From positions 62,001-126,000 of the forward strand of contig QFPK01000009.1 of NCBI GenBank assembly GCA_003248865.1: a stretch of 64,000 bases of DNA, written 5' to 3'. Positions 16,910 to 24,574 of the stretch are shown here, in pieces (position 1 is the stretch's first letter; each line of letters begins with the position of its first letter). The notes under the pieces are model-generated. The model did no database searches, was not told the origin of the DNA, and worked only from the letters and a program-made list of their open reading frames with translations. Both the position numbers and the translations under genes were made by a program. The DNA is from Sphingomonas sp. GTDB lineage: Bacteria; Pseudomonadota; Alphaproteobacteria; Sphingomonadales; Sphingomonadaceae.

Positions 16910-18223
16910 ATGGCAACACAGGCATTCAGCTGGAGCCGCGAGACGATCGACGATCGTATCGTGAACCCCGAAGTCTATACCGAACCGCACACGCTGCTGG
17001 CGGATTATGCCACGCTCAGGCGCGATGACCCCGTGCACTGGACGGAGCCCAAGGGCTATCGCCCTTTCTGGGCCATCACCCGCCATGCCGACATCACCAC
17101 GGTCTCCAAGGCGAACGACCGCTTCATCAACCGGGAACGCACCTATCTCTCCCCCATCGAGGGCGAGCAGTGGATCCAGCAGATGACGGGCGACACCCAT
17201 CTGTTCCGCACGCTGGTCGACCTGGACGATCCCGAACATCGCAAGCTCAGGCAGATCACCCACAGCTGGTTCCAGCCCGGCACGGTGAAGGCCAATCTGG
17301 AACCCAAGGTGCGGGAGATCGCACGCGAGCATGTGGAGCTGATGAAGTCGCGCGGCAGCAGCCTCGATTTCGTCAACGAGGTCGCGCTCTTCTATCCGCT
17401 GCGTGTCATCATGGAGATTCTCGGCGTCCCGCGCGAGGACGAGCCGATGATGCTGAAGCTCACGCAGGAGACCTTCGGCTCGCTCGACCCGGACGTCATC
17501 GCCCGCTCCCAACTGCTCACCGAGAATGCCAGCTTCTGGGGCGGCTCCAGCGGCAACAAGCAGGTGGACCTGTTCCAGCTGGCGCAGGTGTTCTTCCAGT
17601 ATTTCGGCGCCGTGATCGCCGACCGCCGCGCCAACCCGCGCGACGATGTGGCGACCGTGATCGCCAACGGCACCATCGACGGCCAGCCGATCCCGGAAAA
17701 AGAGGCGCTGTCCTACTATGTGATCACCGCCACCGCCGGGCACGATACCACCAGCACCTCGGCCGCCGGTGGTTTCTGCGAACTGGCGCGCAACCCGGCC
17801 GCTTTCGCGAAGCTGAAGGCGGATCCGTCGCTGATCCCGCTGTTCGTGGAGGAATCCATCCGCTGGACCACGCCGGTGAAGCATTTCATGCGCACGGCCG
17901 CCGAAGACACCATCCTGGGCGGCAAGACCATCCGTAAGGGCGACGGCCTCGCGCTCTTCTACCTCTCCGGCAACCGCGACGAGGCGGTGTTCGACGAACC
18001 GGATGTGTTCAAGGTGGACCGCAACCCCAACAGGCACATCGCCTTCGGCCATGGCGCGCACCTGTGCCTGGGCATGCACCTCGCCCGGCTGGAGCTGAAG
18101 ATCCTGTTCGAGGAACTGCTGCCGCATCTGGAAAGCGTGGAACTGGCCGAGGAACCCAGGCTCTCCACCGCCAACTTCGTGAACGGGCTGAAGACCCTGC
18201 CGGTCCGGGTGAAATGGGCCTGA
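16910..18223 (+). CDS. Cytochrome P450
   Basis: 437 residues, a soluble class I bacterial P450 without a membrane anchor. Visible marks: I-helix AGHDTTS (about residues 276-281) with the proton-relay Asp-Thr pair, the K-helix ExxR in EESIRWTTPVKHFMRTA, and the haem loop FGHGAHLCLG with the thiolate Cys near residue 386. The substrate is unknown; PVKHFMR after the ExxR is common in bacterial steroid, terpene and fatty-acid P450s. A hotdog thioesterase gene overlaps its end by 10 bp. No ferredoxin or ferredoxin reductase is adjacent, so electron partners must be encoded elsewhere. Confidence 0.93.
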   Translation: MATQAFSWSRETIDDRIVNPEVYTEPHTLLADYATLRRDDPVHWTEPKGYRPFWAITRHADITTVSKANDRFINRERTYLSPIEGEQWIQQMTGDTHLFRTLVDLDDPEHRKLRQITHSWFQPGTVKANLEPKVREIAREHVELMKSRGSSLDFVNEVALFYPLRVIMEILGVPREDEPMMLKLTQETFGSLDPDVIARSQLLTENASFWGGSSGNKQVDLFQLAQVFFQYFGAVIADRRANPRDDVATVIANGTIDGQPIPEKEALSYYVITATAGHDTTSTSAAGGFCELARNPAAFAKLKADPSLIPLFVEESIRWTTPVKHFMRTAAEDTILGGKTIRKGDGLALFYLSGNRDEAVFDEPDVFKVDRNPNRHIAFGHGAHLCLGMHLARLELKILFEELLPHLESVELAEEPRLSTANFVNGLKTLPVRVKWA

Positions 18224-18657
18224 AGTCCGACAGCCGCCGACTGGCGCTTGAAAACTATCCGCTCAGGCTCACCATCCCCACCCGCTATGGCGACATGGAC
18301 ACCAATGCCCATCTGAACAATGTCGCCATCGCCCGGCTGATGGAGGAAAGCCGGGTGCGCTTCCACTACAGCCTGCGGGCAGACGGCGGAGACCTGAGCC
18401 CCGGCGGCGCCATGGTGGCCCATGTCGCCATCGATTATCTGGGCGAAGGCGAATATCCCGCCGACGTGGAAGCCGGCGTGGGCGTGGTGGAAATCGGCCG
18501 CACCAGCTACCGGCTCGCCATCGGCCTGTTCCAGAACGGCAGGGCCTTCGCACTGGCGGACAGCGTGATCGTCCGCGTCAGCGCAGACCGGGGCAGCGCC
18601 CCGCTGCCGCAATCCTTGCGCGACCTGCTGGATCGGCATCGGGTTAGCTCCGCCTGA
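18214..18657 (+). CDS. Hotdog-fold acyl-CoA thioesterase
   Basis: 147 residues from ATG 18214, overlapping the P450 stop; reading further upstream would only re-read P450 sequence. PTRYGDMDTNAHLNNVAIAR is the 4HBT/YbgC-type active-site segment, with the catalytic Asp in YGDMD; MEESRVRFHYSL and GAMVAHVAIDYLGE complete the fold. It hydrolyses acyl-CoA thioesters in the cytoplasm; chain-length preference is unknown. The overlap with the P450 suggests the two act on the same lipid-like substrate, which is inference. Confidence 0.85.
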   Translation: MGLKSDSRRLALENYPLRLTIPTRYGDMDTNAHLNNVAIARLMEESRVRFHYSLRADGGDLSPGGAMVAHVAIDYLGEGEYPADVEAGVGVVEIGRTSYRLAIGLFQNGRAFALADSVIVRVSADRGSAPLPQSLRDLLDRHRVSSA

Positions 18658-18865
18658 CAACCCGCGCGCCCAGCAAGAATAGATCTGCCGGGCCGTAAGG
18701 CACCACAAGGCGTTAATGATTGTTGCGCCACTGGATTGATATGTCTCAGCTGTTGCATAGCGGGCCCGTGCACCGGAACGGGTGCCAACCTCTGTTCATG
18801 CGTATCAACCAAACCCGTGGAACGGTTCGAGCAAGAAGAACCGGACGAACAAGGATGCCTGCGCG

Positions 18866-19483
18866 ATGACCATTCTTTCTGCCCTGCCGGCCAACGCCTG
18901 TCTTTACAGCGCAGCCCGGGTCGCTTTTGCCGCGATGGTGCTGGCGGCCGCCCCCGCATCGGCCCAGGTGAAACAGACGGCTGAGGGGGCGCAGGCGTTT
19001 ATCAGTTCCATGTTCGAAATGCCCGGCGTGTCCAAATGGCTGATCGCCGATGGGCAGACGCGGCTGGTGAACGGCAATCCGGCGCTGCTGCTGATCGGGC
19101 TGGAGCAGATCGAGCATGTGGATCGGACGGGCGCAAAAAATGCCTGCACGACGCAGATCAGCAAGATCCGCTTTGACCAGACCACACTGGAAAGCGGCGG
19201 CGCCTTCTACAATGTGGGAGACAGCGCCCTACCCGCGCTGCCCGGCGTGTTCGCCGCGCCGCTGTATGTGGATTGGGGCAAAACCAGCGTTTCACGCGGG
19301 ATCGGCACCAACCCCACCAGCACCTGGCATTTCGTCTCGGCGCGCTTCACCATCGACAATGCGAAGACTGTCCCGGTCTATTTCCGCCTCTCCACGCAGG
19401 ACAGCGCGCTGGCCGATCGCATCGAATATGCGATGAAATTCCTGCAGATGAGCTGCGACGTTTCGGCAAAGGACGGCTTCTGA
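18866..19483 (+). CDS. Secreted protein of unknown function (first of a coupled pair)
   Basis: 205 residues from ATG 18866 (AAGGA upstream). A signal peptide ends at PASAQ (RVAFAAMVLAAAPASAQ). The mature protein has no family I recognise; it contains two Cys (NACTTQ and MSCDVS) and reads as mostly beta structure (SALPALPGVFAAPLYVDWGK; TWHFVSARFTIDN). It shares TGATG with the following gene, so the two are coupled. The 208 bp upstream hold no clear promoter by eye. Confidence 0.65.
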   Translation: MTILSALPANACLYSAARVAFAAMVLAAAPASAQVKQTAEGAQAFISSMFEMPGVSKWLIADGQTRLVNGNPALLLIGLEQIEHVDRTGAKNACTTQISKIRFDQTTLESGGAFYNVGDSALPALPGVFAAPLYVDWGKTSVSRGIGTNPTSTWHFVSARFTIDNAKTVPVYFRLSTQDSALADRIEYAMKFLQMSCDVSAKDGF

Positions 19484-20463
19484 TGCGGCGGCCCGGCATC
19501 AGCCTTCTGGTGCTGGCGGCCCTGCTGCCAGCACCGCTGCTGGCCGAGCCCGCCGGTTCTCCGGCCCCGCGCCAGTTGACCGAAGCCGAGCAGGCGCGGC
19601 TGAAACAATCCATCGGCAAGGACAAGGCTTTGCTTCAACAGGCAGTCACCGCCGCGGAAGCCCGCCAGCGCGAGATCGAGCGCATCGATGCGGAAGCGGC
19701 CGCAGCGGCCGCTTATGTCGCCGTCGAGCCCGAGCCGGAAGTACCGGCGCAATCGGGCGGTGGAGCCGCCGCCATCCTGAACGCTTTCACCACCACTTTC
19801 GCCAGCGAGCATCAGAAGAATATGGCGATCGTGAATCAGGGCAATGCCGATGTCGCCCTCGCCCGGCAGCGCCTGCACGAGCAGCAGGAGCGCGAGCGGC
19901 GCCAGCGCGAACAGGCTGAAGCCCGGCAGCGCGAGCAGCAACGCCAGCAGCAGGAAGCGGCAGCCCGGCACGCCGCGAGCTCGCAGTCGGAGGCACAGGC
20001 CGAAGCCCAACGCCAGCAACAGCAGCGCGATGCCCAGTTGCGCGATGCCAAGTTGCGCGAGCAGGCCATGGCCGAACGCCAGCGCCTCGCGGCTCAGCAG
20101 GCGCAGGCAGGATCTCAGGCATCGCCGCCGCTGAGCCGCAGCGCGGGTTCATCCGGCAGCGCCACCGCCGCAGCGGGAGCTGCCACGGCCCATGGCCCGG
20201 CCCGCGCCTGGTGCCAGGCCAGCAAATCCGGCTCTTATCAGTGTATGGGGCCCACGCAGAAAATGCTAAGCTGGGAAAAATCGCTGGCCTATGCGCTGGA
20301 ACTGGCCGGCTGCAAGGGCGGGCAGGGCTATACCCCGACCGTCGACGGCGGCGGCAGCGGTTTCAACTGCGGCCGCTCCCTGCGCTCGGGCGAATATCGC
20401 ATGCCGGAATATGATCCCTATCGCGGCGGCGGCGCACCGCAGAAGGTGACGTCGGGCAGCTAG
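19483..20463 (+). CDS. Secreted coiled-coil protein with Cys-rich C-terminal domain
   Basis: 326 residues from the ATG in TGATG. Signal peptide MRRPGISLLVLAALLPAPLL cut near LAEP. Residues of about 15-70 and 120-215 are helical, the second a long Gln/Arg/Glu/Ala-rich coiled coil (RQRLHEQQERERRQREQAEA). The C-terminal 75 residues form a separate domain with four Cys (WCQASKSGSYQCMGP, LAGCKGG, FNCGRSL), probably two disulphides. I do not recognise the family. Tight coupling to the preceding secreted protein suggests a periplasmic partner pair. Confidence 0.68.
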   Translation: MRRPGISLLVLAALLPAPLLAEPAGSPAPRQLTEAEQARLKQSIGKDKALLQQAVTAAEARQREIERIDAEAAAAAAYVAVEPEPEVPAQSGGGAAAILNAFTTTFASEHQKNMAIVNQGNADVALARQRLHEQQERERRQREQAEARQREQQRQQQEAAARHAASSQSEAQAEAQRQQQQRDAQLRDAKLREQAMAERQRLAAQQAQAGSQASPPLSRSAGSSGSATAAAGAATAHGPARAWCQASKSGSYQCMGPTQKMLSWEKSLAYALELAGCKGGQGYTPTVDGGGSGFNCGRSLRSGEYRMPEYDPYRGGGAPQKVTSGS

Positions 20464-21647
20464 GCAGCAGCGCGGATGAACGCCCCGCCCAGCACCCGTT
20501 CGCCGTCGTAGCAGACGGCGGCCTGTCCGGGGGACACCCCGAATTGCGGTTCGGGGAACACCAGCCGGGGCTGGTCCCCGCCCAGCAGCAGCGCTGTCGC
20601 CAGCGGCGCCATGGAGCGAAGCTTCACCGTCACGTCTATGCCTTCGGGCGGGATCGGGTCTGCCAACCAGTTCAGCGGGTCCAGTTCCACCGTCTGCACG
20701 GCGAGTGCCGCGCGCGGGCCGACCACCAGCCGGTTCGCATCGGGCTCCAGCCGGATCACATAGAGCGGCTCGGCCTGTCCGCCGATCTCGATACCGCGGC
20801 GCTGGCCCACGGTGAAGCCGATGAGGCCCGTGTGGCGACCCAGAACATGGCCTTCCATGTCCACAATGTCGCCGGGCCGGTCGGCGTCGGGGCGGAGCTT
20901 GCGCACCACGGCGCGATAGTCGCCGTTCGGCACGAAGCAGATGTCCTGGCTGTCGGGCTTGTTGGCCACGCGCAGGCCGAAATGTTCCGCCAGCAGCCGC
21001 ACGGTGGGCTTGTCCAGTCCGCCCAGCGGGAAGCCCAGCCGCGCCAGTTGCGGCCCGGTGGTCGCGAACAGGAAATAGCTCTGGTCCTTGGAAGGGTCGG
21101 CCGCGCGGTGCAGCTCGGGGCCGTCGGCGCCCTCCAACCGCTGCACATAATGGCCGGTCAGCAACGCCTCGGCGCCCAGGTCCTCGGCCACGCCCAGCAG
21201 GTCCCGGAACTTCACCGTCTGGTTGCAGCTGATGCAGGGGACGGGGGTGCGGCCGTCCAGATAGCTGTCGGCGAAGGCCTCCATCACCTCGCTGCGGAAG
21301 GCCGAGGCATAGTCCAGCACATAATGGGCGAAGCCCTGCGCATCGGCGACGGCGCGGGCATCGGCGATGTCTGACCCGGCGCAGCAGGCCCCCGCGCGCG
21401 CCGGCGCGGCATCGGAATCAGAGAGGCGAAGGGTGACCCCGATGGTCTCGCAGCCGTGCCAATGGGCGATCGCGGCCACCACGGAGGAGTCCACACCGCC
21501 CGACATGGCGACCACCACACGGGTTCCGGGGGGGGGTAAAAGCCCTGAAATGTGACGAAGTGCGCCCTGAACCGCCTCTGCGGCCCTAGGGGCGCCCCCC
21601 GTAACAATGCTTTGCACCACTTCAGACACGTTTCGGGTTACCCACAA
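20460..21647 (-). CDS. mnmA: tRNA-specific 2-thiouridylase
   Basis: Makes 2-thiouridine at wobble U34 of tRNA-Lys, Glu and Gln using ATP and sulphur relayed by a cysteine desulphurase. PP-loop VVVAMSGGVDSSVVAA; catalytic Cys in PCISCNQTVKF and the partner Cys in DSQDICFVPNGDY; GHYVQR and KDQSYFLFA are also diagnostic. 395 residues from TTG 21647; GTG codons six, nine and ten codons later are alternatives, and the first ~35 residues are not conserved. Divergent from the SciP-like gene across a structured intergenic region. The stop overlaps the end of the secreted coiled-coil gene by 4 bp. Confidence 0.93.
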   Translation of the reverse strand: MWVTRNVSEVVQSIVTGGAPRAAEAVQGALRHISGLLPPPGTRVVVAMSGGVDSSVVAAIAHWHGCETIGVTLRLSDSDAAPARAGACCAGSDIADARAVADAQGFAHYVLDYASAFRSEVMEAFADSYLDGRTPVPCISCNQTVKFRDLLGVAEDLGAEALLTGHYVQRLEGADGPELHRAADPSKDQSYFLFATTGPQLARLGFPLGGLDKPTVRLLAEHFGLRVANKPDSQDICFVPNGDYRAVVRKLRPDADRPGDIVDMEGHVLGRHTGLIGFTVGQRRGIEIGGQAEPLYVIRLEPDANRLVVGPRAALAVQTVELDPLNWLADPIPPEGIDVTVKLRSMAPLATALLLGGDQPRLVFPEPQFGVSPGQAAVCYDGERVLGGAFIRAAA

Positions 21648-22004
21648 TCATCGTTGGTCTCAAGGCGGGCACAGACCTGCCGTTGCTTGGGAGTAAGGCA
21701 AGCAGAAGCCCGACGACAGAGGCTGGAGCGCGAAGTCGCGCTTTTGCCCGGAAGGCGCCGAGATGGGCCGTTCGGGTGGAAAGCACAAGGGATCACCGGC
21801 GGAAGACCGGCCCTTGCAGGCGGAAGAGCTCCGAAGGCCGGAAGCGCCAGGTGCGGCGCGGGCAGGTGAGGCTGCCCGGGGCGCGCGGGAAGCGGGACCG
21901 GCAGGCGGGGATGCCCCGATCGCCAGAGGACGCAACCGCATGTGTCAGCGGTTGCACCTGGGTTTGCGTGAAACTGCTTCGTCGGAAGAGCAAAGGTCGA
22001 GACA
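21648..22004 (+). other. Structured, GGA-rich intergenic leader
   Basis: 357 bp without a gene I accept. On the plus strand it contains consecutive hairpins: TGCTTG / CAAGCA (21684-21704), AGCGCG / CGCGCT followed by TTTT (21727-21745), CAAGGG..CCGG / CCGG..CCCTTG (21786-21816, GGA in the loop), GGGCAG / CTGCCC (21860-21877) and CAACCGC / GCGGTTG (21933-21954). About ten GGA trinucleotides lie between 21720 and 21930, several in loops. Signature cores of RNase P RNA, SRP RNA and tmRNA are not seen. It is either a long leader of the SciP-like gene or an independent small RNA. Confidence 0.5.
21727..21745 (+). terminator. Possible attenuator/terminator hairpin
   Basis: Stem AGCGCG / CGCGCT with a four-base AAGT loop followed directly by TTT. 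Its position inside the leader of the SciP-like gene would allow early termination. The T-run is short, so this is tentative. Confidence 0.35.
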
Positions 22005-22451
22005 ATGAACGAAGAACAACAGGCCATACCAAACAAGGCCGGCGCGCAACCCGTCGCTGGATTCAGTGCTGATCCCCGGGCGCAGTCGCTGCAAAGCGGC
22101 GCACGCGCCGACGACGATCGGCCCACCGAAGTTCCCGGCCCGCTGGGCAAGCCCATCACGCTGGAATCGCTCCCCCCGCCCGATACGCGGCGCTGGGTCG
22201 TGCGCCGCAAGGCGGAAGTGATCGCCGCCATCCGCGGCGGCCTGCTGACCGCCGCAGAGGCCTGCGCCCGCTATCGCCTGAGCCCGGAAGAGCTGGAGCT
22301 CTGGCAGGAATCCATCGACCGCGCCGGTGTCCCCGGCCTGCGTGTCACCCGCATCCAGCTGTACCGCGATTATCCGCTGAAGCCCGCCGCCCCCAAGGCA
22401 GAGCGGCCCGAGCCGGTGCACCGCGACCTCAGCCGACCCTGGTCGATCTGA
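22005..22451 (+). CDS. SciP-like DUF1153 transcription regulator
   Basis: 148 residues. The core from about residue 48, ITLESLPPPDTRRWVVRRKA, then GGLLTAAEACARYRLSPEEL and GVPGLRVTRIQLYR, matches Caulobacter SciP (DUF1153), a small helix-turn-helix protein that represses CtrA-activated promoters. The known protein is about 90 residues; here about 45 extra, disorder-prone residues precede the core and about 20 follow. The ATG is preceded by AAAGG at 8-9 bases. A CtrA-family gene begins 19 bp downstream, which supports the functional assignment. Orthology as opposed to paralogy is not proven. Confidence 0.8.
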   Translation: MNEEQQAIPNKAGAQPVAGFSADPRAQSLQSGARADDDRPTEVPGPLGKPITLESLPPPDTRRWVVRRKAEVIAAIRGGLLTAAEACARYRLSPEELELWQESIDRAGVPGLRVTRIQLYRDYPLKPAAPKAERPEPVHRDLSRPWSI

Positions 22452-22470
22452 GCGATAAGGATTTCATCTC

Positions 22471-23322
22471 ATGTCCATGATCGACCCCTTTTCGCCGGAA
22501 CAGGGCGGCCGTGATCCGCTGAACGGGATCGACGCCATCCGGGTGACCGGCCGGCGCGAAGCCGATGCGCTGGAGAGCCCGCTGGGCACCAGCGTCTCGC
22601 AGGCTGCAGCCCCCGCCCGCTCCCGCTTCCAGGCGCCCCAGGGCGCCACCCGCCTGCTGCTGGTGGAAGACGACCGGCTGCTGTCGGACGCGCTTTCCCG
22701 CATGCTGGAGATGGCTGGTTTCACCGTCTATGTGACGGGTTACGGCGAAGATGCGCTGGATCTCGCCCGCGCCTACCGCTTCGATGTGGTGGTGCTGGAC
22801 CTGACCCTGCCCGACGTCGCCGGAACGCAGGTGCTGCAACAGCTGCACCAGATGCGCCCGGACACGCCCGTCATCATCCTGTCCGGCGAAGGCGGGCTGG
22901 AAAGCAAGATCGAGAATTTCCTGGAAGGCGCGGATGACTACATCACCAAGCCCTTCCACCGCGACGAGCTGCTGGCCCGCATCCATGCGGTTCTGCGCCG
23001 GGCACGGGCGGCCGCGCCGCAGGAAGTGACGTTCGGCCCGTTGGCGCTGGACCTCGTCGCCCACCGCGCGTCGGTCGGCGGCATCCAGGTGCCGCTGACG
23101 GGCAAGGAATATGCCTGCCTGGAGTTCCTGGCCACGCGCCGGGGCATGACGGTCACCAAGGAAATGTTCCTGGCGCACCTCTATGGCGGGCAGGACGAGC
23201 CGGAGATGAAGATCATCGACGTCTTCATCTGCAAGCTCCGCCGCAAGCTCTCCGAAGCCGGCGCACCGCCGGTGGTGGAGACGGTGTGGGGGCGCGGCTA
23301 CACCATCGCCAACGAGGGCTGA
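22471..23322 (+). CDS. CtrA-family response regulator with N-terminal extension
   Basis: 283 residues: an extra N-terminal segment of about 60 residues, then a receiver domain (LLLVEDD, phospho-Asp in VVVLDLTLPD, ILSGEGG, conserved Lys in DDYITKPFH) and an OmpR-type winged helix. The effector part is distinctly CtrA-like: PLTGKEYACLEFLA, TKEMFLAHLYGGQDEPEMK, IIDVFICKLRRKL, ETVWGRGY. No usable start codon lies immediately before the receiver, so the extension is probably real. The chain ends at ANEG and lacks the Ala-Ala C-terminus by which Caulobacter CtrA is degraded. The receiver is more diverged from CtrA than the effector, so this may be a paralogue. Confidence 0.85.
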   Translation: MSMIDPFSPEQGGRDPLNGIDAIRVTGRREADALESPLGTSVSQAAAPARSRFQAPQGATRLLLVEDDRLLSDALSRMLEMAGFTVYVTGYGEDALDLARAYRFDVVVLDLTLPDVAGTQVLQQLHQMRPDTPVIILSGEGGLESKIENFLEGADDYITKPFHRDELLARIHAVLRRARAAAPQEVTFGPLALDLVAHRASVGGIQVPLTGKEYACLEFLATRRGMTVTKEMFLAHLYGGQDEPEMKIIDVFICKLRRKLSEAGAPPVVETVWGRGYTIANEG

Positions 23323-23499
23323 CGCCCACAAGCGCCTGATGCAGCCCCCGGCGCCAGCCGCCGGGCCAGCGCATCCTGTCGCCCGGCCGGCCGTCGCGGG
23401 CCCGTTGGCGACATCCTCTTTCGACGATTTCCCGGCCATTCCGGGTTGGAAGCCTTGGGCCTGACGCCTTCCGCGCGCGTCGGGCCCATTTTTTTCCGC

Positions 23500-24228
23500 T
23501 CAGCCCCGCCGGTTCCGCCGCCCCTCTGCCAGCGCCCGGATCATCCCGCGCAGGGTGCGCACCTCTTCAGCGGAGAATTGCGGCCGCGTCAGCAACTGCG
23601 CCAGCGTGCGCCGCGTGGCAGGCGTGCGATCCGGCACATGATAATAGCCCGCCTGTTCCAGCGCGTCGTCCAGATGCGCGATCAGCCCTGCCACTTCACC
23701 GTGCGGCGCCGGCACATGCGCCAGCGGCTCCGGCGTGGCAGGCGCGCCCGACTGGAACCATTCATAGCCCAGCAGCAGCACCGCCTGCGCCAGATTCAGC
23801 GAGCCATGCCCAGGATTGATCGGACAGGTGACGATAGTGGAAATCGGCGCCAGATCGTCCGCCGTCAGCCCGGAGCGCTCCGGCCCGAACAGGATCCCGG
23901 CCTTCTGCCCGCGCGCCGCCGCCGCCCGGATCATCGCCGCCGCCTCGCGCGGGGTGACGACGGGCTTCGGCATATCGCGCGGCCGCACCGTGGTAGCGAA
24001 GGTCAATGCGCAATCCGCCAGCGCGTCGGCCACGCTCTCATGCACCGTCGCCGCCTCCAGCACATGGTCGGCGCCCGCTGCCGGCGGCCCCGCCTCCGGA
24101 TTGGGCCAGCCATCGCGCGGAGAAACCAGCCGCAACTCCTCCAGCGCGAAATTGCCCATCGCACGCGCGGCCATGCCGATGTTCATGCCCAGCTGCGGGC
24201 GGACGAGAATGATTGCAGGCGCCGTCAT
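23500..24228 (-). CDS. TrmJ-like tRNA/rRNA 2'-O-methyltransferase
   Basis: 242 residues from ATG 24228; the longer open frame upstream runs into repeat copy B and is rejected. SPOUT-fold SAM-dependent methyltransferase: IILVRPQLGMNIGMAARAMG (motif 1, with Asn and Arg), GILFGPERSGLTADDL (motif 2) and CPINPGHGSLNLAQAVLLL (motif 3, knot). The length and C-terminal helical tail fit TrmJ, which methylates C/U at position 32 of tRNAs. The 177 bp between the CtrA-like gene and this stop contain a GC-rich hairpin (CCCGGCGCC..) and no gene. Confidence 0.85.
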   Translation of the reverse strand: MTAPAIILVRPQLGMNIGMAARAMGNFALEELRLVSPRDGWPNPEAGPPAAGADHVLEAATVHESVADALADCALTFATTVRPRDMPKPVVTPREAAAMIRAAAARGQKAGILFGPERSGLTADDLAPISTIVTCPINPGHGSLNLAQAVLLLGYEWFQSGAPATPEPLAHVPAPHGEVAGLIAHLDDALEQAGYYHVPDRTPATRRTLAQLLTRPQFSAEEVRTLRGMIRALAEGRRNRRG

Positions 24229-24280
24229 GGCGCGGGGCGATGCACCAGCTTGGCGTTGGCGTCGAGTCTTGGCCCGCAGT

Positions 24281-24515
24281 GTTTTTTGCCTCCGGCGGGC
24301 AGGGAAATGATTTCCCTGCACCCTCGATATTCGCGTTGTGCGCCACTTCAACGTTCCGCGCGTGACTTGGTTTGACTGCCTGCGGCGCTGGAGCCTGCTG
24401 GCGTCGCAGGCAGTAAACCTCACCGTCAGCACAACCTCGCCGAGCGGCATGGGAATGTGGGTGCAGGGAGATCATCTCCCTGCCGGGGGAGTTTGAGGGG
24501 GCAGAGCCCCCTCAA
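24281..24515 (+). repeat. Intergenic multi-hairpin repeat, copy B
   Basis: Best-preserved member. Starts GTTTTTTGCCTCCGGCGGG. Hairpin 1 at 24299-24319 (GCAGGGAAA / TTTCCCTGC); hairpin 2 at 24375-24414 (ACTGCCTGCGGCGC / GCGTCGCAGGCAGT, one G-T pair) after TTGGTTTG; hairpin 3 at 24463-24483 (GCAGGGAGAT / ATCTCCCTGC); hairpin 4 at 24493-24515 (TTGAGGGGGC / GCCCCCTCAA with an AGA loop). It lies between the divergent trmJ-like and lnt genes and takes up most of that gap. Confidence 0.88.
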
Positions 24516-24574
24516 CAACAACGCCCACCGCCCAACGCTGGCGGCGCCGCCCCGCACCCGCTATGCGGCCGGGC

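Noticed and set aside
21648..22004. RNase P RNA, SRP RNA, tmRNA or 6S RNA in the mnmA/SciP gap
   Set aside because: Signature motifs of the first three are absent, and 6S RNA could not be confirmed by eye; left as an unassigned structured region.
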